From Triops longicaudatus (Eukaryota; Arthropoda; Branchiopoda; Notostraca; Triopsidae), in assembly GCA_022885665.1 (NCBI GenBank), contig JAGQDJ010000120.1:248001-312000 (forward strand): a stretch of DNA of 64,000 bases, read 5' to 3'. Shown piece by piece: positions 50,201 to 60,232 of this stretch (position 1 is the stretch's first letter; each line of letters opens with the position of its first letter). Under the pieces are notes generated by a model. The model had not been told where the DNA came from. It was given only the letters and a program-made list of their open reading frames with translations, and did not search any database. The translations under genes were made by a program, and so were the position numbers.

Positions 50201-51982
50201 TACGTTATTATTGGCAAAAGAGAAGCGAAGAATTCACTTACCGTCCGTCAACGGCCGAAATTCGCTTGACATGCAAGCCTAGCTCGTCGAAACAGTATTC
50301 CATACGTTCTTTTCGCTCAGGCCGTCGGTCCAGGTTGATGAGAAAGATCTCATCGACATCCATCTTGTCCTTGGCAGGAAGCGTGACATCTCCGGCGAAT
50401 AACGCTGACACGGATAAAGGTCGTGCCAAGGCTAGAGAAAAGGACGTCGGGAAAAAAAAGAGACAAAAGGGTAAATAAACGGTATCCAATATCGGAGGGT
50501 TAAACATACCCGAGGCTTCCATCTTGATATTAAGAAGCTGCAAAAAATCGTCCTCCAGCTCTTGACCGTCTTGCAAGGGATTCATAAGGAAACCAAAGAT
50601 TTCGTCGTTGCACACAACCATCGGAATATCTGAAAAAAAAGAGAAGAAATTCAAATTCGAGTTTAAAGTTGAAAAATATACGAAATATAAACCCAGCAAT
50701 GAAAATAAAGTTTCGAAAATGTATGAATGTAATACTAACGAACGAATAACACTAAGAACATAAACAGAAATACAGAAAGAAGAATTGTTAGGTAAAAATG
50801 CATTGAAAAAAAAATGAATAAATATAAAGATCACACGAATCACAACATTAGGAATAGAAATTATGGCACCAAACTCGCGCGCTTTAATTCTTGAAAGTAA
50901 ACGAAGTGCAAAAATCTATAAATACAAACTTACACAGCGCAAAAAAAAAATCAGAAACTAAAACATAAATAACTGGCAACGAAAGTAGTTTTCTTATATT
51001 TCGGGTAAAAAAAAAAATCAGTATCGAAGAAAAAGTCGGCGCATACCGTTCCAGAACGCTGATATGGCAAATGTGATGATGTCATCCTTCGGGCCTTCGT
51101 ATCCTGTAAGTTTCTCAGGAACAAAAGTGAGGTGATTGGATTCTTCGCGCCGTATGTCAACCAATACACAGGAATGGACCATAATGACTTTATGGCAACC
51201 TTTATTCTTTCGGTCGAGGATAGGTTTGTATTCCTCGGTGCGGCGGTAGTAGTAATCGGTTGTCATGCCGCACCAGAAATTGGAATACATGCCTAAGGAT
51301 TCCAATTTGGGAGCGACGATGGTGAGATCTTGGGAAACCAGATGTTTCAACGATTGGGGGTTGGTTAAGAAGGCATCGCAGTCCACAAACTGTTAAGGGG
51401 GAGAAAGGAAGAAAAAGAATGAAACGTTGAGTGGTAGAAGAATACTGTAAACATGTTTAAATTTAGAGAATGGCCTACGGCGAAATTTCGGTTTTTACCC
51501 AAACAAAGTCCACCCACATTTCCCTCGCTGCTCGTAAAGCTTCTTCGCGGAGGTTGATGATGTGCCGAAATCGGATATCTGACCATTCGGTAGGCGAATT
51601 TGTTCCTTCCATTTCGGACGGTGATGCGCTTAAGCTCATGTTAATGTGATGGTATGACCTTTCTACCGTTTTAACCCATTTATTAAGTATGGGTATGCTG
51701 TTATCTTGGTTATGATCGCTTCTGATCCTGTGGTGGAAATAAAAAACAGATTTAAAAAAAAAATAAGTTAACGAAAAAAGTGAAAACTTACCATAACGCC
51801 ATGCGGTCTTTCGAGTAATCAAGTTGTTCAAATAAAGTTAGAAAATACGGTAAAGTGTGGGCCTTGTTTCGGACTAAAAGCACTGTCAACACTGTTGGGT
51901 CTTTTTTCTTTGTTTCTAAGGCAAATGTCCAGTTTGAGACCAAGGCAATAAGTACGATAAACCAAAGGCTAAGCTTCAACAT
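29229..51982 (-). CDS. COLGALT: Procollagen galactosyltransferase (GT25), ER-resident
   Basis: Nine exons on the minus strand: 51982-51792, 51727-51499, 51389-51047, 50629-50510, 50404-50242, 31979-31847, 31755-31628, 29825-29622, 29502-29229. In phase, 594 residues. The start was chosen because LSLWFIVLIALVSNWTFA, a signal peptide, follows it; an upstream in-frame ATG would spoil this. Exons 2-4 carry the first glycosyltransferase domain (LFVRNKAHTLPYF-like start, FVDCDAFLTNP, YSNFWCGMT). Exons 5-9 carry the GT25 domain (DEIFLINLDRRPERKERM, GEIGCFLSHYKVW, LIFEDDIRFE, VDYSYWTLSY, PTHYTGEEGYISDTET). The chain ends HTEL, a KDEL-type retention signal. The family adds galactose to hydroxylysine of collagen in the ER lumen. 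Intron 5 is 18.3 kb and contains a GPCR gene on the other strand; the other introns are short except intron 7 (1.8 kb). Confidence 0.94.
29826..31627. other. COLGALT intron 7
   Basis: A 1.8-kb AT-rich intron without recognisable genes or elements. Confidence 0.5.
31980..39772. other. COLGALT intron 5, part before the nested GPCR
   Basis: No coding exon is supported. Contents: a homopolymer junction of 12 C followed by 11 A (about 32399-32421), pyrimidine tracts near 36136-36170, and the MITE-like relic at 37420-37890. The promoter and 5' UTR of the GPCR gene should lie toward the right end. Confidence 0.45.
37420..37890. repeat. CTATAACGA-type MITE relic
   Basis: TTACAGTAAAATCACACTAT at about 37420 faces GTAATAACGAGATTTCATGG at about 37516 as an imperfect inverted pair. 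Further copies of the motif (ACAGTGAACCTCCCAG, GATTCGTTAGGGTGAGT) follow to 37730. This fits nested Tigger/pogo-like non-autonomous elements, heavily decayed. Confidence 0.45.
39773..48479 (+). CDS. Class A (rhodopsin-like) GPCR, orphan, nested in a COLGALT intron
   Basis: Five exons: 39773-40119, 43883-44150, 45977-46393, 46477-46692, 48012-48479, in phase, 571 residues. The extracellular N-terminus has several N-glycosylation sites (NSS, NMT, NQT, NDT). TM1 contains VVINLIIVVS, TM2 SLAGADACAS and TM3 LLALAINHYIGILKPFQY, so the usual DRY is NHY. TM4 contains MWICPSLALI and TM5 FATFFFVPLLFMIAIYG. A roughly 95-residue Ser/Thr/Pro-rich third loop follows. TM6 has GWMPAVIWF in place of CWxP, and TM7 ends LLDPIIYTLRM (DPxxY). 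The C-tail is rich in Ser/Arg. The overall pattern is amine/MECA-like, but I do not recognise the ligand family. The gene lies wholly inside intron 5 of COLGALT on the opposite strand. The final exon is taken to its stop at 48477-48479; a further coding exon cannot be excluded. Confidence 0.85.
40480..41800. repeat. CTCGTTATAACGA-type relics in GPCR intron 1
   Basis: GGTTCGTTATAACGAGATTG near 40654 and GAATCTCGCTATAATGAACC near 41520 carry the same motif as the relics at 37.4 and 44.5 kb. CAGACGGGTTGTACGG near 40552 and CAGACGGGTTATCAAG near 41566 also correspond. The copies are in different orientations and diverged. Confidence 0.4.
42000..43882. other. GPCR intron 1, right part
   Basis: AT-rich, with short palindromic ATATAAT stretches near 42300-42380. 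No exon seen. Confidence 0.4.
44530..44710. mobile_element. Short MITE with CTATAACGAAC inverted ends (~180 bp)
   Basis: The left end CTGTAGTAAAGTTTCGCTAT followed by AACGAAC pairs with the complement of the right end, CTGCAGTAAAATTACCCTAT plus AACGAAC. It sits in GPCR intron 2. The class (Tc1/pogo-like) is inferred from the terminal motif; the target duplication is not clear. Confidence 0.6.
44732..45234. mobile_element. Tigger/pogo-like non-autonomous element, ~500 bp
   Basis: The left end CAGTGATGCCCCCATTTATG and the complement of the right end, CAGTGATCCTTCATTTACGC, match imperfectly, and TTTACGCGG recurs near both ends (about 44777 and 45183). A TA follows the right end; the left flank no longer shows it. 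No transposase frame is recognisable. Confidence 0.5.
45270..45640. repeat. Degenerate ~30-bp tandem array, consensus near CCTCTTTAAACCGATA
   Basis: At least eight diverged copies are visible, for example ATAAACCGGTATCGC (45343), TTTACACCGGTGTTTAACC (45395), CCTCTTTAAACCGAGATCC (45480), CCTGAACCGATAATT (45530) and CCTCATTAAACCGATACTT (45600). It lies in GPCR intron 2. Confidence 0.5.
48480..50241. other. COLGALT intron 5, part after the nested GPCR
   Basis: It should contain the GPCR 3' UTR. 49100-49740 holds a degenerate repeat array described separately. No exon is supported. Confidence 0.45.
49100..49740. repeat. Degenerate array with TACAGAATTTCATTGTTA-like units
   Basis: Variants include CTACAGAAATTTCTGTAGC (49219, itself a hairpin), ACAGAATTTTATTGTTAACTG (49336), TTGCTGAAATGCTAACAGAG (49422), TATTGCTGAACTGCTTACAG (49621) and AATTTCATTGTTATC (49641). 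Spacing is irregular at 20-45 bp. Confidence 0.45.
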
Positions 51983-53745
51983 TTTAAAGCTCTGTAATGG
52001 CTGTTTTTCGAGTACTGAACGGTATTTCGATTCAATTGCACACAAAAATACACCCCGAGTTGCTATCACAAATTATCAGTGGTCACAAATCATTTTATCT
52101 GTGTATCTCTAGCACTCCATTTTGTTTGAATCAGCTCATAGCGAACTGGGCTGCCTTATGGGAGTGTAGAAAGGAAAAGTTAAACGCTAAAACATGCGTA
52201 TTTCTCATCTAAACAGTTTACACTCAAGGCTGTTTAAAAGGTTAGGCTGTCGTGGTCGCTGGTGTTTGAAGTAAGAGGGGTGCGTCACAGGGTTTCAGCC
52301 AATCAGCATGAACGGGCACAACAGCGATCGCCAGTCCTCGTAAATGTTGTGTCCTTACCAGAAATTTGATTAAATCACACACAAATCTGCTAACCCATTC
52401 GTCTATTTAACAGCATTTAATAACTTTTATAAACTCGTAATATTTGTCATGTATTTTCCGTGTACTAACAATGAAATGCCCTGTAGGGAAAGGCGCTGTT
52501 GGTTAGAAACGTTCGAAACCTCATAAACGAGGAAAATATAGGAAAGAAAAATTAGAGTGTAAGTAATAGAAAGAAGGGTAGGGACCCATGCCTCACAAAA
52601 CGTGATTTTGAGTGGAAACGTGTTTCCACTGAGCTAATATTCGTTATCATTTAGATCAACTGTTTTGACATGTAAGCTAAAATAAGTTGAAGAAAATTAA
52701 AAGAAAAGTAATTGAATACAACGAAAATAAGTAAAGCCTTTAAGCTTTACGAATATGTCAAACGTTTGTTTAACAAGAAATACACGTATCGCATACATCC
52801 TCTGTCAAGGAGGAGCGCATAACAGGGTGATGTCTGGTCCCACTAGCACCGTCCATCGAATAAAGCACGTATTCCGCTGACGTCACAGTTCAACGCTAGC
52901 CGCGTTTCCTCCAAGGGACGGCCTACCTTCTTTCAAACAACCTTGGTGTACTGGTGTTTACAAGAATAACAGGATCTCACTGCTCATTCTAATACAGCCT
53001 ACTAGATGGCTTCATTTACCGGATGCTTAAGAGTTTCGTTTAAGGAAATATGATGCTTACGAAAGTATATAGCAGGATAGGGACACTAGCACAATGCATT
53101 TTTTTAACATTAAAATGATGCAACTTTCATTATCAACATGTTAGAATTTAGTGGTAAGTCTTACGTTTGACTCTAAATGACTCTGACACGAATAACGAGA
53201 ATAAATTTTTGAAAAATTGCAAACTTATTCTATTTTCTTGTACAACTAAATTAGGTAACAAGCTGACTACCATAGCTGTTCTTACACTTTTTTCGACGAA
53301 GAGGGGCTGAAAAGATTACAACCGATAATCTGTTATTATGGGAAACATTACAGTATAGTTTTGTTTCCGATTTACAGTTAATTCCCGGGTTTTGTTAAAG
53401 AAGTTAAGGAATGCGTAAACGCTGAAATACCTTGTAACTGCTAAGTCGCAAAGACCACTGCAAGCTTTTCCCTGCCTCTTCCTTTTAACGTAACCGCTCT
53501 GGATTAAGGAAAGGATGTTCTTCTATTGTTCGTAATATGCTTTTGAGTAAAATGATCGCACGGAAAATTAATAAAAAAACATCAAAAGGTGCAAGCTTGC
53601 GATTGACTGGAGATTTAAGAAAGTCGAAGGAAATAAAAGTAAGACAATCTTAAAACGTAAGGTATGACGTATTGTAATCTATGCCTCCACTCGCGTCTTT
53701 AAGCTAAATAAAGAACGAAGTTTCCAGTATATATAAAAAGATCCA
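51983..53745. other. COLGALT 5' region and PMPCA 3' region
   Basis: No exon seen. A perfect cAMP-response-element core, TGACGTCA, lies at 52878-52885, about 0.9 kb upstream of the COLGALT start; whether it is used is unknown. Confidence 0.45.
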
Positions 53746-56044
53746 CTAATGAAACAACGAAAATCTTCCACGTCGCGAAAATTTCGATTCACCGTTCAAT
53801 AACGCTCCCTCGATTTCGCTAAAGCTAGGCAATCTCTTCAGGTCACCCAAAGCCGCAATGGACGGCTTAGCTTTCATCAATCTGCTCGCAACGCGTTGGA
53901 TATCTTCCGCGCGGATAGCGTCTGACACAACATCTTAGTTAATACACAACTTTCACGAAGATACTAATTTTTACTAATTTGATCGATGAACTCTCCAGGC
54001 TGTTTCCTATGTCCGGTAGCCAGGACTTGCCTGCCGATATCTTCAAATACGACAGGTCGGCTTTCCAAATTCATCAACAGCATAGACTGCAACTGTTTTT
54101 TCGCTCTCTGAAACATGAATTTTAACGCCACCAGTTCGACAAAATGGGAAAGACCGTTGGAAAAAAAGTCCTTACATCAAGTTCTGTAGCACCCGGGGCG
54201 CCGGTCATTCCTACAAACTCACGAATAACGATGTCAGTCACATTCCGTAATTGTTGCGGGTGTGCGCTGGCGTGAATGCAAAAGATACCCGTATCTGCGT
54301 ATGCGTGATTGTATGCAGTGGCACTGTGCATCCAATGATACCTATTAAGATCCATTAAATCACTAAACCGCTACCTTTCTTGCAAGAAATAAACAAATAA
54401 CAAATAATACTATACCTGTTTAGGACATTAGTATATAATCTAGTGTACATGCCCTTTCCGGGTCCACCTGCAGAAAATGACCCACCTCCACCCATTAGCA
54501 TATTAAGTACGCAAAAAGCTACGAAATCCGGATCTTGGTGCGAACAGCTCTCCAAACCAAGAACTAAATGAGCTAACTCGGGCATAGGCGTCGGCCCTAA
54601 GCTGACGTCAGACAAGTCCTTCTCTACCTAAATAAGCAATATTTTCTTCCTATTAGCTTCTTCGTTTCCAACAGCATTTAATTACTTGGACAATGCCGCC
54701 AGTGTACTGCGCAACGGACGTATCAGCATCCAAGTTTCTTCCAGGAAGCACTAATGAGCTATCTTCCTCCCATACGGGCTTTTGCTCCACGAAATACCTG
54801 AAGTTAAAATTCATTTCTCAGTTACATTCGTATCCTTTTAAAACTACTTCAAGCAAACCTACTTCACTTCACCGTTATTTGATTACATTAAAAATAAAGT
54901 AATTGTAAGGCCATCGTCATACTTTTGTGCAAGTTCAACTAAAGCTTCGTGTTCTACGCCTACTCCAGCCAGTACCATACGTTTGGGTGTATAATGGTTC
55001 TTAAGGAAGGTGAAAAGCATCGGACGGTCAATTTTGTTGACATTCTGGGCTGGACAAATCTTCGGTAAACCTAGTGTGTTATCCCGGTAGGCTGCAGCGT
55101 GGATCATTTCGACTAGGATTGGTTCTTGTTCCGGTCTCATGTTCAAATCCTCCAACTCGTACGTTACGGCCATACGTGCGTCTTCCAACTTAAAAGTATG
55201 AATCACAGGAAGTAACCATAAAATATACATATAAGAAAAGAAATAAAAATATAGATGAAGTGAAGTGATTCTAAATGCTTTTCGCTTGGATTTACTTCTT
55301 CGGGTGACAACTGTGGCCTCAAAACGACATCTCCGAGGATCTTGACAGCCGCATCCAGACCAGTGTTATCGACAGACGTCGCGTAAATAAAAGTATCTCT
55401 CGACGACTGGCAATCACAGATTCCTCCATGCTTCTCTAGTTGTTGCATGATTTGATCTCGACTGGCAAAATGGCGCGTCGACTGTCACGGAAAGGAAAAA
55501 CGAAATAAAAAAATGTAAAATAAATTGTTCGCAGACGCAACAACATCGATCTATTATGCAGCTTTTACCGTATAGGCCATTTTTTCCAGAAAATGGGAAA
55601 CTCCACTCGGGTAGGCCACTTCGTACCGGGAACCAGAGTCAATTACCATGCCTACTGTGCAGAATTTGCCAAATCGATTCTCTGAAGCCACTCGTAAGCC
55701 ATTTTCTAGCGTGGTGACTTTCGTCTCGCTTGATTCTGAATTCACTTTGGCATAAATAGGCTTCGGCAGGCCGGGTAGAGGTTCAGAAAGTGGAGTATTG
55801 CTTACAGTCTCGGGAGTTACACCTAGAAAATTACTGCCTGATGAGGAACTAGCTGTAGATCTACTCCGGTGTACGCATCTCAGAATTAATGGCTCTTTAT
55901 TCCTAAAATGTTTAAGAGAAAAATAAACATAAGTTAAATATAAACAAGTAAACTAACAAATAAAAATATTTTTCTACAGGTGAAGTATGCAGTATTAATG
56001 AGAACGCTACTTTACTTGATGGAAAACAGTCGTCGAGGAATCAT
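53746..56044 (-). CDS. PMPCA: Mitochondrial processing peptidase alpha subunit
   Basis: Nine exons on the minus strand: 56044-56016, 55902-55569, 55481-55296, 55188-54923, 54797-54686, 54627-54416, 54341-54176, 54107-53975, 53921-53746. In phase, 537 residues (human about 525). The N-terminus MIPRRLFSIK is basic and hydrophobic, as in a mitochondrial presequence. The M16 fold is clear: TLENGLRVASE, SGSRYE, then HFLEKMAY. This last is the degenerate HxxEK of the alpha subunit where the catalytic beta subunit has HxxEH and binds zinc. The glycine-rich substrate loop GGGGSFSAGGPGKGM is intact, and RAKKQLQSMLLMNLESRP and ALGDLKRLP follow. It binds presequences of imported matrix proteins while the beta subunit cuts them. 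Confidence 0.96.
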
Positions 56045-57840
56045 CGTGCAGAAAACGTGAGATTTACGGCCGGAGTAATAATACGAGCGCGATATGATTG
56101 TATTTACAGTTGCAGCTCAGACAATACTCACTAGATGTCTCAGAATGTTGGGAGCTGGCGTCAAACTTTCCTCAACGCGGGAAAATGGTAAAAAAATTGA
56201 AAGACCATTGGTGCCCACAAGGTAGGCATTAAGGTGAAATTAATAGTAAATAAATAATGAAAAGCGCAGTGTATTTGCTATTACTTTTAGTACAGAATGT
56301 CATTATTGACATGCTTTTAGTATCAGTGTTCCTGTCTCTTTTTTGTTTGAGTCTCTTGAAATTCATCATACAATAACGAACAAGAAAATAATTCGGCGGA
56401 CAAATTTAACATAAGCTTTGTTACTCCATATGACATCGTGGTATTCTCACAGACAGCGGCATCGGAAGCACTTCAGGATTGGTATGGCAAAGGCAAAAGG
56501 TGAAGGGGAGAGTCGGGTGCTTTGACACACTTTTGCTAGGGCAAAACCATATGTTTGCCCTACCAAAGTTTTCTTTGGTATGGCATTTGCCATACCAGCC
56601 ACACCACTTCCGACGCCTATGCTCACAGATTGCAATTTGCTTCAATCTGTTGCACTTTTACGTGTCAGGTAAGACACATTCTTCAAGGTAAAGCAATAGT
56701 AAAACGTCGTAGGTGTTTATATTTCATTCAAGCATAGAAGTTAGGATACTGGGTTTAAGGCCACAGCGTGGAGCTACAGCATTCATGCCGATTGCATAGG
56801 GAGCTTTTGCGGGCGATTTTGCAAAAGAAGTTAAATATTTAAAAAAAAAAATAACCCTAAACGCGTTGTTTCTTTTTTAATGTGACACGGAGATTTTTTT
56901 AATTTTTTTTTTAAAGGTCAGGCTTGAGCATTGCCCTTTGCCATTTTTGTTTCGGAGTAGATTTTTTTTCCTGGGTGGAGAAGTGTTTTTTAATCTTTTG
57001 AAATTTTGGTCAAAATTTCATATTTTTTACATCACTACTCAGCATTCTCTAAAAATGTACACAAAAAATTTTCAAATACGGATACAAAATTTTGAAGTTA
57101 TTGTGCCAAAAGTCGAGCTCTTTTTGAAATTCTTTGAGTGCAATAAATGCGAAACACCTCTGTCAATTTGGAAATAATTGCACTAAAACATAAACAAAAT
57201 CTGAATATGGTAGTGTCGAAGAAGTTAGCAATTTTTGAATTCGACAAAATGCAAGAGCCCATTTTCTCAAATTAGAACGACCATTTTTCTAGAAAAGTTC
57301 TCGTTATAATGATTAGAAATGGAAGCATAACTTGAAATAGTTTGCAAAGTATTTAACTGTGCTCGCGAAATCGTCTGCAAAATCTCCCCGTGTAATCGGT
57401 CAGTCGCAACTTCAGCTCCATTGTGGCCTCAAGTCACCGATAGCTAGCGCCAAGCTTCAAACCACGCGGGGAAACTGCTAAAATTTCAAATACTTCGGCG
57501 CGATTACATTAAAGGATATTCTGAAGAAAAATCTCATTTTATTTCATTTCATTTCCGTATAATTTGAATACTGTTATGCGTAATTTTACTACTAAAATTG
57601 CCAGATTTAATTCCGTTTTTATGTTAATTTCTAAATGTCGTTTAAGCGTGAAGAAAAAGGAAACAAATGGAAATTCGTTATTGCTCCAAGTGAAAAAGCG
57701 TTAGATGCTTAGAATAAATGTGCTTATTTCAACGATTCTTCTTGACGATTCGATCTATCTTTTTTACTGCTAAGTAGTCCCAACTATTAAGTACTGTTCA
57801 ACATTCAAAGTACAAGTTAAGGTAAAATACGTCAACTCTG
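56045..57840. other. PMPCA upstream region, AT-rich
   Basis: The PMPCA promoter should lie next to 56045. A foldback element is at 56449-56628. The rest shows no gene. Confidence 0.4.
56449..56628. repeat. Foldback element with three consecutive hairpins
   Basis: Outer arms 56449-56490 and about 56583-56628 are diverged complements (GCATCGGAAG...GGTATGGCAAA against the complement of TGCCATACC...CTTCCGACGC). Inside, three hairpins run together: AGGGCAAA/TTTGCCCT (56538-56561), TACCAAAG/CTTTGGTA (56561-56580) and GGTATGGCA/TGCCATACC (56577-56596). Confidence 0.65.
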
Positions 57841-58155
57841 CGTAAGTTCTTCACCCGAATCCGTCACCTGACTTCGTCCAAGCTCCATTTTTTCCCCGCT
57901 CGTTCTATCTGGTGCTGCCGCGATCGCTGGGTCTCCTTATTGGTTTTTTGACTGGCATGATCGTCTCCTGCTCATCACGACGTTTCCAACGAGCCCAAAT
58001 TCATGCCTCTTGGCCCCAGCCAAAGCTAGAGCTCATGCGAACAAAGACAGGAGGGCCCCCAACCAACCCAGCTTGGCGTTCGGTTCGGCATGTCCATGTC
58101 TGTGTGGGTCTTTATGTGTTGCTCCGTGCCGTGCTCCGGGCCCACCTTCTTCATC

Positions 58156-58180
58156 CCCATCCATCCATCCATCCATCCCT
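58156..58180 (+). repeat. CCAT microsatellite
   Basis: About six tandem CCAT units followed by a CTCTCT tract. Confidence 0.8.
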
Positions 58181-58512
58181 CTCTCTTTCCCACCTCCTCA
58201 CCACCCCTTCGCTATATTCTCATTCCCATTCTTATTCCCTTCGCCATTTCTGTGAACCCAACTCCGAAACGCAACTCATTGCCTTTTCCTCGCTGTATGG
58301 ATGTGTCGTTCTCTCTCCTCTCCCACTTACCACCTCTCTCTCACTCTCCTCTTTTCAAAGCAGCTTTAGCATAGATACACTCCAACCTCCCAACCCAACA
58401 CGACTCCCCTCCAAGTCCCGCTAACGTTAACGCTCCCGACGCCACAAGAACATGGGTTGAGTCAAGGAAGAGACCTAAATGAGAAGGTATTTGTGTGCGA
58501 AAGAGACCACTG

Positions 58513-58526
58513 GACTGACGTCAGTC
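58513..58526. promoter_or_regulatory. Perfect CRE palindrome
   Basis: GACTGACGTCAGTC is a 14-bp perfect palindrome with the full TGACGTCA core bound by CREB/ATF factors. The site is seen; its use is inferred from the surrounding promoter-like composition. Confidence 0.4.
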
Positions 58527-59349
58527 TTTTCCCAAACTCTTTTCCTCCCCTCATTTGGCAATACTGCAGCCTTTTTTGGGTGACTTCCCGCAATTGACAT
58601 GTAAACTGAAACGCGAGTTTACTTAACTCACCTACAGCCTAGTCAACCAGTGTACGAACACGCTGAAGTGCACTCCTTATGCTATGCCGTTTCTTGCTGC
58701 TGACCACTATTCCAGGGCTCATGGAATCTCTCTTGCATCGCGCAAGTACTGCAGTAAATTCGCACGTCTGCACGCACCTGGCAGGTGAACCCTGTCAAGT
58801 GATCGCTCCCTTGGCCTGGAGTTGAACGTATCCACCTACCCTCTGCATGCAACGGCCGGCGCTTACGACTCAGCCCGGGCGTTCGATAAAGAATTTTATC
58901 TAGAATTTCCCTTCATCGCGACTACGCTTCCCTTTCCCCCTCTCCTCAATGTATTAGCGACAAATAAGCTGGCCCTTCTTTCTCCCTCCCCCAAACTAGG
59001 CTGGAGATTCGTCCTCGTTTTGGATTCCCTACACCAACGTCGCCGGGCGCTGTCGCCAAGCTTAAAACCTTAAAAAAAGCGCCGTCTAAGGTTTTCTTTA
59101 TAAGTTTCCTTCAGAAAACCCCCCTTCTCTTCGGTGGTACCTCAAAGCGTTCGTATTTCTCAGGATCTCCTCTCCAAAAAACCTTCACTCTTTCTCTTTT
59201 TCCTCTAACCGCCTCTCTCCTTTTTCTCCAATGCAGCACCCGGTCGCCCATGGGTGCTTTGCTCGCGTTTGGGGCGCTTTTCATTCTCAATTCTCCCTTT
59301 GGCATCACTGGGGGTATTTGCTCTACGGACAGTGGTCCATATGCATGTA

Positions 59350-60230
59350 CAGTGGTACCCCGTTTAACGAACCTAATTCCGTTCCTGGACGGCGTTCGGT
59401 TTAGGAAGCGTTCGTGATAAGAAACGTTATTTGCCATAAGATTCAATGGAAATCATTTTAATCCGTTCCTAATCCTAGTCCCAAACATGAAAAAAGTTAA
59501 TATAAAAAATCAGAAAAAAACAATACAAAATATACTGACTCCTAGATATACTTCAAGCAAGTAATAAACGGTTTTGTTCAGTTAGTGGCTTTCGAGACCA
59601 CTCTAGGTTACGTAAACCTTCGATCTTTTTGCCTCTTACATATCAACCTTGGTTTTTCATGTCCGGCACTAATAGGAAGAATCCGCCTAACGTGGCTTGC
59701 TTTTGTCTCTTCCTTAATGCGGTTGTGAAGAAATGCAAAACATTGTCATTGAATGTGTATAAGGATCTGTTCGCTTCAACCTGAATTGGATGACACGTAT
59801 TTGTTTGAGCTTGAATTTCTTCCCGTTTCGTAGTTAATTCGTTTACGGCTGCGGTAAGTGTATGGGAATCAGTGCGCTCATCCACTTCTTCGTCAGAAGA
59901 AATCTCTTTCTGATATTATTATCAGGATTCTCTGGTGCCATTTAAGCACCACTTGTAATCGAAAAAAAAGTAAAACTAGGTAATCAAACGGAGATACACA
60001 AGCAAGTTTTTCTCAACAACTGACTTGCGTGGAGAAGCCAAGTTCTCGTCTGTAATGCATGCGTGCACACAAGGAAAACGTAACCTCCAATTTTGTAAAA
60101 CTATTTCGTTCACCCTAAACAGTCCATTGCAAGAAGGTGAGTTTATTGTGCGAGTCATTTTTCGCCTTCGCGCGAGTTCATTGTATAAGTTGTTTGCAGT
60201 ACGATGCGTTTGTTAAACAGGGTACCACTG
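59350..60230 (-). mobile_element. Tigger/pogo-derived element, 881 bp, internally deleted
   Basis: The left end CAGTGGTACCCCGTTTAACG and the complement of the right end, CAGTGGTACCCTGTTTAACA, are terminal inverted repeats flanked by TA on both sides (59348-59349, 60231-60232). On the minus strand the frame at 59885-59643 includes TFNDNVLHFF and LRKRQKQATLGGFF. These correspond to the FNDN and KRQKQxxLxxF tail of Tigger-type transposases, so the transposase would run on the minus strand and only its C-terminal end remains. The DDE core is missing. Confidence 0.8.
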
Positions 60231-60232
60231 TA

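Larger units (their letters stand above)
57840..59347 (+). promoter_or_regulatory. Candidate promoter / 5' UTR region of an unidentified gene
   Basis: Base composition changes to C- and CT-rich. The frames that are open here (57912-58424 on +) are low-complexity and not convincing protein. A 14-bp palindrome, GACTGACGTCAGTC, containing a CRE is at 58513-58526. A CCAT microsatellite is at about 58156-58180. The strand is a guess from the donor-like GTAAGA at 61025. Confidence 0.3.

Noticed and set aside
57912..58424. 170-codon open frame on the + strand
   Set aside because: Proline/serine/histidine low-complexity sequence from a CT-rich tract and CCAT microsatellite; three overlapping frames are open at once.
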